NCBI GenBank assembly: GCA_013178005.1
Contig: JABLXL010000014.1
Span: 1-64,000 of the forward strand
Source: Actinomycetota bacterium
GTDB taxonomy: Bacteria; Actinomycetota; Geothermincolia; Geothermincolales; RBG-13-55-18
DNA: 64,000 bases
Direction: 5' to 3'
Positions within the stretch are counted from its first letter, which is position 1, and every line of letters starts with the position of its first letter. Position numbers and translations under genes: made by a program. Positions 32,945 to 40,936 of the stretch are shown in pieces. The notes beneath the pieces were generated by a model. That model saw only the letters and a list, made by a program, of their open reading frames with translations. It made no database searches and was not told the DNA's origin.

Positions 32945-33754
32945 TCACTGCTCCCGTTCCAGCTTCTCGATATCCTGTTCGCTGCCCAGGAAACTCAGGG
33001 GGCTCTTCTCGTCCGGGCTCTCGCCGGCCCGGTACCCCAGTTTCTCCTCCATGATCTCCTGCATCTTGCGGTAGAGGCTGCGCAGGGGGATGTCAGCCGG
33101 GCAGGCCTCCTCGCACAGGCCACAGTCGACACACCGCCCGGTCATGTCCAGGGCACGGATGACGTGGAAGGAGGGGAACTCCGGAGGGATGACCCCCGGC
33201 TCCACCAGGTGCGGGTTCTCCAGGGCGCAGTCCTTGCAGAAGCACATGGGGCATACGTTGCGGCAGCCATAGCATTTTATGCAGCGCGAGAACTGCTCCT
33301 TCCACCACCGCAGACGCTCCGCCTCGGACAAGGCCTCCACTTCTTCAATGGTCTCCCGCCCCGGCGCCGCCTCCGCTTTCTCGCCCAGGGCGATCTCGCT
33401 CGGGTAGGGGCGGGTGCAGCCGCACGCCCGGGCTTCCTCGGCGGTGCAGGCCAGGCCCACCATGACCAGGCGGTCGAGGTCCACCTGCTCCAGCTTGGAT
33501 AGCTCGACCAGCGCCCTCTCGTCGCAGCCGCGAACCAGCACCGCGAACCTCTTGCCGGGATACTCCCGCAGCAGGTCGATGAGGATCTTCCCCATGGGGT
33601 ATCGAGCGCCGCCCGCCTCCACCAGCTCCAGCTCGGGGGAATCGGCGTCGGTTATGAGCGCCGGTAGCAGCGTCCCCTCCTCGTCCTTGAGGCAGAGGAA
33701 GGCGTCCACACCGTCCTTGAGCTTTTCCCTCACCAGGTCCTTGAGGTCGCTCAT
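32945..33754 (-). CDS. Fe-S electron-transfer subunit, FrhB/FdhB-like N-domain
   Basis: A 269-residue subunit between MvhD and FdhA. The N-terminal half (VLVRGCDERALVELSKLEQVDLDRLVMVGLACTAEEARACGC) resembles the start of F420-hydrogenase/formate dehydrogenase beta subunits. The C-terminal half has two Fe-S motifs, CIKCYGCRNVCP plus CFCKDC, and CVDCGLCEEACP. It presumably passes electrons between FdhA and the HdrA flavins. ATG at 33754 has GGAGGTGGG upstream and overlaps the mvhD stop by four bases (ATGA). Confidence 0.85.
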   Translation of the reverse strand: MSDLKDLVREKLKDGVDAFLCLKDEEGTLLPALITDADSPELELVEAGGARYPMGKILIDLLREYPGKRFAVLVRGCDERALVELSKLEQVDLDRLVMVGLACTAEEARACGCTRPYPSEIALGEKAEAAPGRETIEEVEALSEAERLRWWKEQFSRCIKCYGCRNVCPMCFCKDCALENPHLVEPGVIPPEFPSFHVIRALDMTGRCVDCGLCEEACPADIPLRSLYRKMQEIMEEKLGYRAGESPDEKSPLSFLGSEQDIEKLEREQ

Positions 33755-34203
33755 GCTCCCACCTCCGCCCTCTTGCGGCGCAACGGGGACGGGCCCAGCT
33801 TCTCGATCTCCTCGGTGAAGGAGCGGATGACCTCCGCGTACTTCTCGCCCTCCGCCGCCGAGACCCACTCCAGGCGCAGCCTTCCCTCCTCGATGCCCAG
33901 GAACTTGAGGGCCTCGCGCAGCACCTGGAAACGCTTCGCGGTCATGTAGTTGCCCTTGAGGTAGTGGCAGTCGCCGATGTGGCAGCCAGCTATGAGCACC
34001 CCGTCCATCCCCTCCTGGAAGGCCTTGATCACGAAGTAGGGGGAGATGGTTCCCGTGCACATCACCCTCACGTCCAGCACCTTGGCCGGATACTGCAGGC
34101 GCGACACCCCCGCCAGGTCCGCCCCGGCGTAGGAGCACCAGTTGCAAAGGAAGGCCAGTATGCGGATGTCGTCTTCGTTCCTGGTCGCGCTTTCCTCGGC
34201 CAT
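33751..34203 (-). CDS. mvhD: MvhD-like 2Fe-2S subunit
   Basis: A 150-residue MvhD-family protein. Conserved Cys occur in AFLCNWCSYAGADL, RVMCTGTI and LIAGCHIGDCHY, ligating a [2Fe-2S] cluster. In methanogens MvhD links the hydrogenase, or the replacing formate dehydrogenase, to HdrA. Position directly between hdrA and the FdhB-like gene gives the same role here. ATG at 34203 behind GGGGAGGCG. Confidence 0.92.
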   Translation of the reverse strand: MAEESATRNEDDIRILAFLCNWCSYAGADLAGVSRLQYPAKVLDVRVMCTGTISPYFVIKAFQEGMDGVLIAGCHIGDCHYLKGNYMTAKRFQVLREALKFLGIEEGRLRLEWVSAAEGEKYAEVIRSFTEEIEKLGPSPLRRKRAEVGA

Positions 34204-34221
34204 TTTTTACGCCTCCCCGCC

Positions 34222-37200
34222 TCAATCCCACCAGGCGGACGCCGCCGCCTCGATCTGCTCGAATATCTGGTCGGAGCGGAAGCCCTGCAGGCGGCTTGCG
34301 CCTGCCGTGCAGGCGGCGGTGCAGGTGCCGCACCCCTTGCACAGGGACGGGTTCACCACCGCCACCCTCCGGTCCGCGTCGTAGGTTATGGCCTCGAAGG
34401 GGCAGAGCTCGACGCAGATACGGCACCCGGAGCACCTCTCCGCGTCCACCACCGCCACTACCCCCTCGGTCACGATCCTGTCCTTGCAAAGCACCGACTC
34501 CGCCCGCGCAGCCGCGGCCGCCGCCTGGGCTACCGACTCCTCGATTGACTTGGGGGCGTGCGCCAGGCCGCACACGAACACCCCGTCGGTGGCGAAATCC
34601 ACCGGCCGCAGTTTCATGTGCGCCTCGAGGAAGAAGCCCTCGGCGTTGCGGGGGACCTTGAGCATGGGGGCAAGCTCGGCGTTGTCCGGGTTGGCGGTGA
34701 CCCCCACGGAGAGCACCACCAGGTCCGCATTTAGCACCACCGTCTCGTTCCCCAGGTTTGCGTCGGGCACCCGCACCTGCAGGGCCCCCGCCACCTCGCG
34801 CACCTCGGGCCGCGCGTCGTCATCAAAGCGCACGAAGACCACGCCCGCCTCGCGTGCTTCGCGGTAGAGGTCCTCGCGGAAACCGTAGGTGCGGATGTCG
34901 CGGTAGAGGACGAAGACCTCCGTGGAGGGGCTCAGCTCCTTCAACGCCAGGGCGTTCTTCACCGCCTCGGTGCAGCAAACCTTGGAGCAATAGGGCCGCT
35001 CCTCCTCCCGGGAGCCCACGCACTGGATCATGACCACCCGTTTCGCCTCTTTGAGCGACCCGTCCTTCTCCGCTATCCTCTCCTCCAGCTCCCACTGGGT
35101 GAGGACGTGGCCATCCTCTCCGTAGCGGTATTCCGCCGGTTGGTACTGGCCTCCCCCGGTGGCCACGATCACCGCTCCGTGCTCAAGCAGCGTCTCCCTG
35201 CCCTCGCCGTCACGCACCAGGGTTTTGAACTGCCCCACGAAGCCGCTCACGTCGACCACGCGGTGGCCCTTGAACACCGTGATGAGCTCCTCGCGCTCCA
35301 CCGCCTCCACCAGACCACGCAGGTATTCCTGCACATCCGCGCCGTCGCGGTTGAAGCGGATGTTGCGCGCCAGCCCTCCCAGCTCGCCCTCCTTCTCCAC
35401 CAGGTAGACCTGGAAGCCGGAGCGGGCCAGGTTGAGGGCGGCGTTCATGCCCGCCACCCCGCCGCCTATGACCAGGCCGCGCGGGATGACTTCGCTCTCG
35501 CCCTCGGCCAGGGGCTCCAGGCGGCGCGCCTTCTCCACCGCCATCTTCACCAGGTACTGGGCCTTGCGGGTGGCGTTCTCCGGCTCCTTCATGTGCACCC
35601 ATGAGCAGTGCTCGCGGATGTTGGCCATCTCGAAGAGGTACTTGTTCACCCCGGCGGACTGCAGCGTCTCGCGGAATAGGGGCTGGTGGGTGCGGGGGGT
35701 GCAGGAGGCCACCACCAGGCGGTTGAGCTTGTGTTCGTCCACCACCTGCCTGATCCATTCCTGGGCGTCCTGGGAACAGGCGTATAGGCGCTCCTCCGCG
35801 AAAACCACCCCGGGCAGTCCCCTGGCGTATTCCACCACCGCCGGAACGTCCACGAAGCCGCCGATGTTGGAGCCGCAGCGGCAGATGATCGCGCCCACCC
35901 GGGGCTCTTCTCCGCTCACGTCCCTCTCCGGCGGGTGCTCGCGGCGCGTGAGCAGGGTGTTCCGGGCGCCGTGCAGAGCCTGGGAGGCCATGCCCGCGGC
36001 CGCTGTGGCCTGGGTCACGGTGTCCGGTATGTCCTTGGGCTCCTGGGCCGCCCCGCAGACCAGGACCCCTGGCTTTGAGGAGAGCACGGGGAGGAAGGAA
36101 TCCGCCTCCGCGAAGCCGTACCCGTTGACCTCGACGCCCAGTCCCTCCTTGAGGCCGCAGGGCGCCTCCAGGCCTATGGAGAGCACCACGAGGTCGAACT
36201 CCTCCTCGCGCGTGCAGCCGTCCTCGTCCGCGTAGCGCAACAGGAGGTTCTTGGTGCGCTGCCTCTCGCGTATTCCCGAGACCAGTCCGCGCACGTAGCG
36301 CACCCCGAACTTGGCCTCGGCGTTGACGTAATACTTCTCGAAGTCCTTGCCGTAAGCCCGCATGTCGATGAAGAAAATGGTGGGTTCGATGGAGGAGAGG
36401 TGCTCCTTGGCGATCAAGGCCTGCTTGGTGGCGTACATACAGCAAACACTTGAGCAGTAGCCGTTGCCCACGGTGACGTCGCGCGATCCCACGCACTGCA
36501 CGAAGGCGAGCTTTTTAACTTCCCGTCCGTCCGAGGGGCGCACCACGTGTCCCTGGGTAGGGCCGTTGGCCCCCAGGATGCGCTCGAACTCCAGGGAGGT
36601 GACCACGTTATCGTAGACGCCGTAGCCGTACTCGGTCTTGCGCGAGGCGTCGAAGGGCTTGTAGCCCGGGCTCGCGATGACCATGCCCACGCTGTAAATT
36701 TCTTCCTTTTCCTTCTGCTCGAAGTCGATGGCCCCCGCTTGGCAGACCTTGACGCAGTTGCCGCATTTTCCCTTGTTGATATAGCGGCAGACCTCGCCCT
36801 CGATGACCGCCGCCCCCGGCACCGCCTGGGGGAAGGGGACGCGTATGCACCTGGTCATGTCGAGGCCGGCGTTATAGGGGTCGGGTATCTTCACGGGGCA
36901 CTTGGCGGTGCAGTCGCCGCAGCCGGTGCACTTGTCTATGTCCACGTAACGGGGACGGATGCGCAGCCTCACCCGCATGTCCCCTGGCTCCCCCTCCACC
37001 GAGAGCACGTCCGCCAGGGTGATGACCTCGATGTTGATGTTCGAGGCCACCTCCACCATCTTGGGGGAGAGGATGCACATGGAGCACTCGTTGGTGGGGA
37101 AGGTCTTGTCCAGCATGCCCATTACCCCGCCGATGGAGGGGGAGGAGTCCACGAGGTAAACCTTGTAACCCAGGTTCGCAAGCTCCAGGGAGGCCTGGAT

Positions 37201-37347
37201 GCCACCCACGCCTCCGCCTACCACCATCACCGCGCCCACCGGGGCGCCGCCCGTGGATTCCGGCTTACCAGCCTTTACCTTATCCTTCTCCTCCACGCGC
37301 TTGGCGCGCGCCTTGCCCTTGGCCGTGGTTTTCTTTTCCTCCGCCAT
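34222..37347 (-). CDS. hdrA: HdrA-like flavin-bifurcating subunit, long form
   Basis: A 1041-residue HdrA. After a Lys-rich N-terminal stretch, the first FAD domain begins VMVVGGGVGGIQASLELANLG, with the HdrA motif TNECSMCILSPKMVEV. Ferredoxin-like clusters follow (CTGCGDCTAKCP and CGNCVKVC). A second FAD domain starts GLVIGGGVAGMNAALNLARSG, and two C-terminal 4Fe-4S motifs are CSGCRICVELCP and CKGCGTCTAAC. This duplicated, fused form of about 1000 residues is known from bacterial and some archaeal Hdr-like complexes. Its FAD is the expected bifurcation site. ATG at 37347 behind GGAGGCCGGAG. Confidence 0.93.
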   Translation of the reverse strand: MAEEKKTTAKGKARAKRVEEKDKVKAGKPESTGGAPVGAVMVVGGGVGGIQASLELANLGYKVYLVDSSPSIGGVMGMLDKTFPTNECSMCILSPKMVEVASNINIEVITLADVLSVEGEPGDMRVRLRIRPRYVDIDKCTGCGDCTAKCPVKIPDPYNAGLDMTRCIRVPFPQAVPGAAVIEGEVCRYINKGKCGNCVKVCQAGAIDFEQKEKEEIYSVGMVIASPGYKPFDASRKTEYGYGVYDNVVTSLEFERILGANGPTQGHVVRPSDGREVKKLAFVQCVGSRDVTVGNGYCSSVCCMYATKQALIAKEHLSSIEPTIFFIDMRAYGKDFEKYYVNAEAKFGVRYVRGLVSGIRERQRTKNLLLRYADEDGCTREEEFDLVVLSIGLEAPCGLKEGLGVEVNGYGFAEADSFLPVLSSKPGVLVCGAAQEPKDIPDTVTQATAAAGMASQALHGARNTLLTRREHPPERDVSGEEPRVGAIICRCGSNIGGFVDVPAVVEYARGLPGVVFAEERLYACSQDAQEWIRQVVDEHKLNRLVVASCTPRTHQPLFRETLQSAGVNKYLFEMANIREHCSWVHMKEPENATRKAQYLVKMAVEKARRLEPLAEGESEVIPRGLVIGGGVAGMNAALNLARSGFQVYLVEKEGELGGLARNIRFNRDGADVQEYLRGLVEAVEREELITVFKGHRVVDVSGFVGQFKTLVRDGEGRETLLEHGAVIVATGGGQYQPAEYRYGEDGHVLTQWELEERIAEKDGSLKEAKRVVMIQCVGSREEERPYCSKVCCTEAVKNALALKELSPSTEVFVLYRDIRTYGFREDLYREAREAGVVFVRFDDDARPEVREVAGALQVRVPDANLGNETVVLNADLVVLSVGVTANPDNAELAPMLKVPRNAEGFFLEAHMKLRPVDFATDGVFVCGLAHAPKSIEESVAQAAAAAARAESVLCKDRIVTEGVVAVVDAERCSGCRICVELCPFEAITYDADRRVAVVNPSLCKGCGTCTAACTAGASRLQGFRSDQIFEQIEAAASAWWD

Positions 37348-37357
37348 CTCCGGCCTC

Positions 37358-38230
37358 CTATGCCAGACCCTTCGCGTACAACAACGGTCGCGGGTCCACC
37401 AGGTGCTTGGCGAACCATTCCTCGGGGCCCTCCATGCCCAGCGCGAGGGCCATCAGCTCGGTGAAGAAGAACACCGGCAGGTCGTGTTCGAGCCGGAAGG
37501 CAAGCCTGCCCTCGCTCTGGCGCATCTCCAGGTTGGCCAGGCACATGGGGCAGGCCACCACGATGCAGTTGGCGTCCGCCTCCTCCGCCGCCTCGAAGAT
37601 ACGGTTCACCAGCTTGACCACCACGTCGGTGCGCGTGAGCGAGAGGCTGCCGCCGCAGCAGTCGGTCTTGTAGGACCACTTTTTCACCTCGGCTCCCATG
37701 GCCGAAAGCAGGTCGTCCATGAGGCGGGGGTTGTCGGGATCGTCGTTTTCGATCATCCCGCGAGGGCGCACCATGAGGCAGCCGTAATAGGACACGGGCT
37801 TGAGCCCCTCCAGGGGGCGTACAACTTTCTCCTTCAGCGCTTCGAGGCCCACTTCCTCGGCGACCACGTCCAGGAGGTGGACGATCCTGCCCTCAAAGCG
37901 GGGGTCGGCGCCCACGATGCGCTCGACCCGCGCCGCCACTGACGGGTCCTCCAGTATCTCGGCCTGGGCTTTCTTCAGGTTGTGGTAGCAAGCCGCGCAC
38001 ACCACCACCAGGTCGCCGCCCCTTTCCCTTGCCTTCGCCAAGTCGCGTCCCGGAAGCGAGAGGGCCAGCAGGTGGTTGGTCATATGCGCCGAGGAGGCGC
38101 CGCAGCAATTCCAATCGGGAAGGGTTTCGAGCCTGAAGCCCAGCTTCTCGGAGACCCTGAGGGCTGACTCTCCGTACTCCTCCGCAGAGGAGAGCTGGGA
38201 ACATCCGGGGTAGTAACTATATGTCTTCAT
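37358..38230 (-). CDS. hdrB: HdrB-like CCG-domain subunit
   Basis: A 290-residue HdrB-like protein with two CCG domains holding noncubane 4Fe-4S clusters. They are seen as PDWNCCGASSAH near residue 39, CAACYHNL near 80, SYYGCLMVRP near 147, and TDCCGGSL plus CPMCLANLEMR further on. In Hdr complexes this subunit reduces the disulfide; in bacteria the substrate is unknown. It starts MKTYSYYPGCS, normal for the family. Its ATG overlaps the stop of a preceding 24-codon frame (ATGA), one of two small frames that resemble its own beginning. Confidence 0.93.
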   Translation of the reverse strand: MKTYSYYPGCSQLSSAEEYGESALRVSEKLGFRLETLPDWNCCGASSAHMTNHLLALSLPGRDLAKARERGGDLVVVCAACYHNLKKAQAEILEDPSVAARVERIVGADPRFEGRIVHLLDVVAEEVGLEALKEKVVRPLEGLKPVSYYGCLMVRPRGMIENDDPDNPRLMDDLLSAMGAEVKKWSYKTDCCGGSLSLTRTDVVVKLVNRIFEAAEEADANCIVVACPMCLANLEMRQSEGRLAFRLEHDLPVFFFTELMALALGMEGPEEWFAKHLVDPRPLLYAKGLA

Positions 38231-38301
38231 GTCTTTCTCCCTCCCGCAAGGAGCTCAAGAAGATCGTCATTCTCGAGGAGGCAATAACCGTGGGCTTTCA
38301 T
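38227..38301 (-). CDS. 24-residue leader ORF coupled to hdrB
   Basis: Reads MKAHGYCLLENDDLLELLAG, then GRKT and TGA. GCGAGGGGGAG precedes the ATG and the stop overlaps the hdrB ATG (ATGA). Its first codons resemble those of hdrB and of the next frame upstream. It may be a translated coupling peptide or a relic of 5' duplication. Confidence 0.45.
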   Translation of the reverse strand: MKAHGYCLLENDDLLELLAGGRKT

Positions 38302-38375
38302 TTCTCGCTCCCCCTCGCAAGAAAATTAAAACGTAAATCTCCCTTCTCGAGGAGGCAGTAACTGTGGGTCCTCAT
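38298..38375 (-). CDS. 25-residue leader ORF coupled to the next leader
   Basis: Reads MRTHSYCLLEKGDLRFNFLA, then RGSEK and TGA. GAGGGAGG precedes the ATG and the stop overlaps the ATG of the 24-codon frame. It shares a YCLLE core and start context with that frame. The chain leads to hdrB. Confidence 0.45.
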   Translation of the reverse strand: MRTHSYCLLEKGDLRFNFLARGSEK

Positions 38376-38455
38376 GTTATCCTCCCTCTTGCCCTTATCC
38401 GGGAGACCAGGCGCCGGGAAATCTCCGGACGACTTTCCTTGAAGGCCTCCCGTTT

Positions 38456-38992
38456 TCATTCCTTCGCCTCCCTGAAGATGCGCCGGACCTCCCGGCTGCC
38501 TCTGACCACGCTGGGGATGAGCTTGATCTTGCCCTTCTTCAACATCCGCACCGCCAAGCCGATATCGCTGAAGAGGTCACCGGAGAGGGTCTTGTAAGCC
38601 CCCATGAGGACGGGCTCGCTGATCCGCCCCGTGGCCTGGATGTTTCCCAGGAAGCAGCGGTGAAAGATGGGGATGTTCCTTTCCGCGGGCGCAACACCCC
38701 CCTCCAGCGCCATAGCCCTCAGGGTGTCCATCACCCGCGCCACGTCGATGTCGTTGGGGCAACGGGCGGTACAGGTCTCGCAGGAGGCGCAGATCCATAT
38801 GGTGTGGGAGCCGAGCAGCCTTTCCCTCTGGCCGTACTGGACGAGCTTCATCACCTGGTGAGGCAGAATATCCATGGCGAAGTTGAAGAGGCAACCCGTG
38901 CTGCATTTACCGCACTGGTAACACAGGCGCGGTTTCTCCCCGCTGCGCTCCTCCACCTCCTTCTCCAGGGCCGTGCTCAAGGCGTTTATCAT
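38456..38992 (-). CDS. hdrC: HdrC-like 4Fe-4S subunit
   Basis: A 178-residue HdrC. Two 4Fe-4S motifs, CYQCGKCSTGC near residue 24 and CASCETCTARC near 68, are followed by the family's DIDVARVMDTLRAMALEGG and HRCFLGNI segments. HdrC carries electrons from HdrA to HdrB. It is the first main gene of the operon. Its ATG overlaps the stop of a preceding 38-codon frame (ATGA). Confidence 0.92.
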   Translation of the reverse strand: MINALSTALEKEVEERSGEKPRLCYQCGKCSTGCLFNFAMDILPHQVMKLVQYGQRERLLGSHTIWICASCETCTARCPNDIDVARVMDTLRAMALEGGVAPAERNIPIFHRCFLGNIQATGRISEPVLMGAYKTLSGDLFSDIGLAVRMLKKGKIKLIPSVVRGSREVRRIFREAKE

Positions 38993-39105
38993 GCCGACTC
39001 CTCCCTTCGATCCCTTGATCCCATAAAGAAGCTTTCATAAAAAACTTTGCAGCCAAAGTACGCGCCGCATGTTTTGTAGAGCGTTGTGGCGTTGACGTCG
39101 CTCAT
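38989..39105 (-). CDS. 38-residue ORF coupled to hdrC
   Basis: Begins MSDVNATTLYKTCGAYFGCK and ends with TGA overlapping the hdrC ATG (ATGA). ACGAGGA lies eight bases before its ATG. No homology recognised; two Cys. It could be a leader peptide or a small extra subunit. Confidence 0.4.
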   Translation of the reverse strand: MSDVNATTLYKTCGAYFGCKVFYESFFMGSRDRREESA

Positions 39106-39373
39106 GGGCCCGTCCTCGTAACGCAGCCTTTTTTCGTCTTAATCCATGCCGGTAACGACAGGCTTATCTTAAGGCCGCAGTCATCCAGCATCCATAATCT
39201 ATATCATCTCGGAGCGTCCATTCTTGCACTTCAAATACCCATATGGGTAAAGATAATCGAGACCTTGACTATTAACTAATATCATCTTTGACTCTTAGGT
39301 TCTAGTTAATGCTCGTTAACCACGGACAGACTTATTGTAACCTTTTTTCACCCCGCTATCCAGAGGTCTTCTC
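39106..39373. promoter_or_regulatory. Promoter region of the hdr-fdh operon, with palindromes
   Basis: An AT-rich interval upstream of the operon. It contains the perfect 14-base palindrome TACCCATATGGGTA (39236-39249). ATTAACTA (39271-39278) and TAGTTAAT (39303-39310) form a perfect eight-base inverted repeat with a 24-base spacer. These are good candidates for regulator binding, but no regulator gene is adjacent. Confidence 0.45.
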
Positions 39374-40141
39374 CTACTCCACCATCCAGAGGAGATTTCG
39401 CGTCTCCTCCTCGGCACCGGCGGCCTTGAAGAGATGGGCGGCCAGCTGGGTGACGAGGATCTTGAGGTCGTCGGTGTTGAGATAATCGGAGCAGCAGCGG
39501 TCGAAGAGCACGCGGCTCGAAGGCGGAAACTCCTCGTCTCCCCGGTATAGGACCAGGAGCAGCGGCACGCGCGGAAAGGCGCGGAAGACGAATGATTCAT
39601 CGCCGTAAGCCGCCCTTTCACCGGCCAGCGCGGCGGCCGCTTCCGTCAACGCTCCCTCGCGGTAGCCGAACACCCTGGCCAGGGGCTGCTCCACCGTGGG
39701 TACGAGGGTGGTGGCGTAGAACCTCCCCCCGGGGAGATCGCGGTAAGCGATCCACTCTCCCGTGACCTCCATCCCGCTGGAGAGCTTTATATACCGCAGG
39801 GCAAGCACCCTCAACGAAAAGCTGTCAATCTCCTCCGGAACCTCCATGCTCCCATCCGGCATTACGATCTCTATGCGACGCCCGAAGGACGGTATGGTCA
39901 ATTTGAGGCCTTCATCCTCCAACGTCTCACAATCGAAGAGACCCTTCCGCGCCTGGTCGCGGAGGTCAAGCCCCCTTATCTCCTCGAGCGCTCTCTGCAG
40001 GGTCGCCCTGTCGCGTTCGCTTGTATCGGCCACCATGCTGGTCTCGTCCTTCTCCGGTATCCAACCCTCCGGGGGTAGGCCCGCCACGAGTCGGGCAGGC
40101 GTCTTCCCTGATCGTAAACCGAGCTTATCCAATTCCGCCAT
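39374..40141 (-). CDS. DUF3786 protein
   Basis: A 255-residue protein resembling DUF3786. Characteristic parts are FGRRIEIVMPDG, ALRYIKLSSG, WIAYRDLPGGRFYATTLVP and the C-terminal FDRCCSDYLNTDDL. DUF3786 proteins occur mainly in anaerobes, often near corrinoid or redox enzymes; their function is unknown. The paired Cys near the end could bind metal. The ATG at 40141 lacks a clear ribosome binding site. It lies just upstream of the hdr-fdh promoter region, on the same strand. Confidence 0.72.
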   Translation of the reverse strand: MAELDKLGLRSGKTPARLVAGLPPEGWIPEKDETSMVADTSERDRATLQRALEEIRGLDLRDQARKGLFDCETLEDEGLKLTIPSFGRRIEIVMPDGSMEVPEEIDSFSLRVLALRYIKLSSGMEVTGEWIAYRDLPGGRFYATTLVPTVEQPLARVFGYREGALTEAAAALAGERAAYGDESFVFRAFPRVPLLLVLYRGDEEFPPSSRVLFDRCCSDYLNTDDLKILVTQLAAHLFKAAGAEEETRNLLWMVE

Positions 40142-40201
40142 GAAAGGGAATGCGCGAAAGGCGTCGCCCCGAGCCGCCCGCCGCGAAAGCTGAACTTAAA
40201 T

Positions 40202-40444
40202 CAGGAATCCGGCAGCTCTGCCCTGAGGATGCGGATGGCCACCTCCGCCATCTTCAACCAAGCGCGAGCAAGCACCTCGACCTGGAGGAATTCAAGCCAG
40301 GCCCTGGGGTTTATCGGTCTCCAGCCGATCTGCTCCCGGCGGCCTGTAGGGGAGGTCGTCTTTCGTCTTGCGGCAGATCGCCTGCTTGGAGTACCTGCCC
40401 TTGCCCTTCCAGAAATCGGGCACCAGCATACGGGAGTCCTTCAT
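40202..40444 (-). pseudogene. Possible frameshifted small gene
   Basis: An ATG at 40444 with GAGGTGATCG upstream opens a 50-codon frame (MKDSRMLVPDFWKGKGRYSK ..., stop at 40292-40294). A second frame continues from the same region as LAWLEFLQVEVLARAWLK and ends ILRAELPDS at 40202. Joined by one frameshift they would make a soluble protein of about 80 residues. The family is not recognised, and it may simply be chance frames. Confidence 0.3.
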
Positions 40445-40936
40445 CGATCACCTCGCTCCTCACGCCCATCTTCTTGAACATCTTGCTAATGTAATTTACT
40501 CATCTTTACAATACTATATTATTCTTAAACATTTCAACATAAGTTTCACCACCTGCGCGGCGGCGTCTTCCACCGGATCGAACTCGGCGGGTCCCGATCC
40601 GGCGCGTTTTCCTCATCGTCCACCTTGTCAGTGGCGAAAATATCGACCTCTCGAGGAAGGCTATCCGCTTAGCAGCCATCGTCTCGCCGCTTTCCGAATA
40701 CTTCCAGGATCGGCGGGACCGGCGCATTACATTCAAGGAAACCAGCCCTCATGCCGTTCTTATGGGGTAGCCGGGATTCGGAGTGCCGAGGGTGCAAACC
40801 GGCGCGAGGCGGGCCCGGGTAAAGGCGTGGGGATTTGTGCCCGACATCTCCCTCGCGCAGTTGATTTGGAATGGGCGGGGAGCCAAGGCTCCAGGATGCA
40901 AACCGGCGCGAAGCTGAACTGGAGGTATTGCCGGGG
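40445..40936. other. Intergenic region with a short repeat
   Basis: About 490 bases, AT-rich around 40480-40545. A 21-base repeat with two mismatches (ATGCAAACCGGCGCGA core) occurs at 40790-40810 and 40894-40914, the second copy ending 22 bases before the prepilin peptidase start. No gene is seen. Confidence 0.45.

Larger units (their letters stand above)
38210..38394. repeat. Three diverged copies of the hdrB start region
   Basis: Copies near 38345-38394 and 38271-38321 share CTCGAGGAGGCA.TAAC.GTGGG. The true start at 38210-38252 shares the CTCCCTCC...CAT and TAGTAACTA...CAT context. Each copy contains a ribosome binding site, an ATG and about ten similar codons, with a period of about 73 bases. 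The copies are diverged but keep start and coupling signals. Confidence 0.7.

Noticed and set aside
32945-34573. A 542-codon minus-strand frame
   Set aside because: Its first half is an out-of-frame reading of hdrA and mvhD; only the part from 33754 is a real gene.
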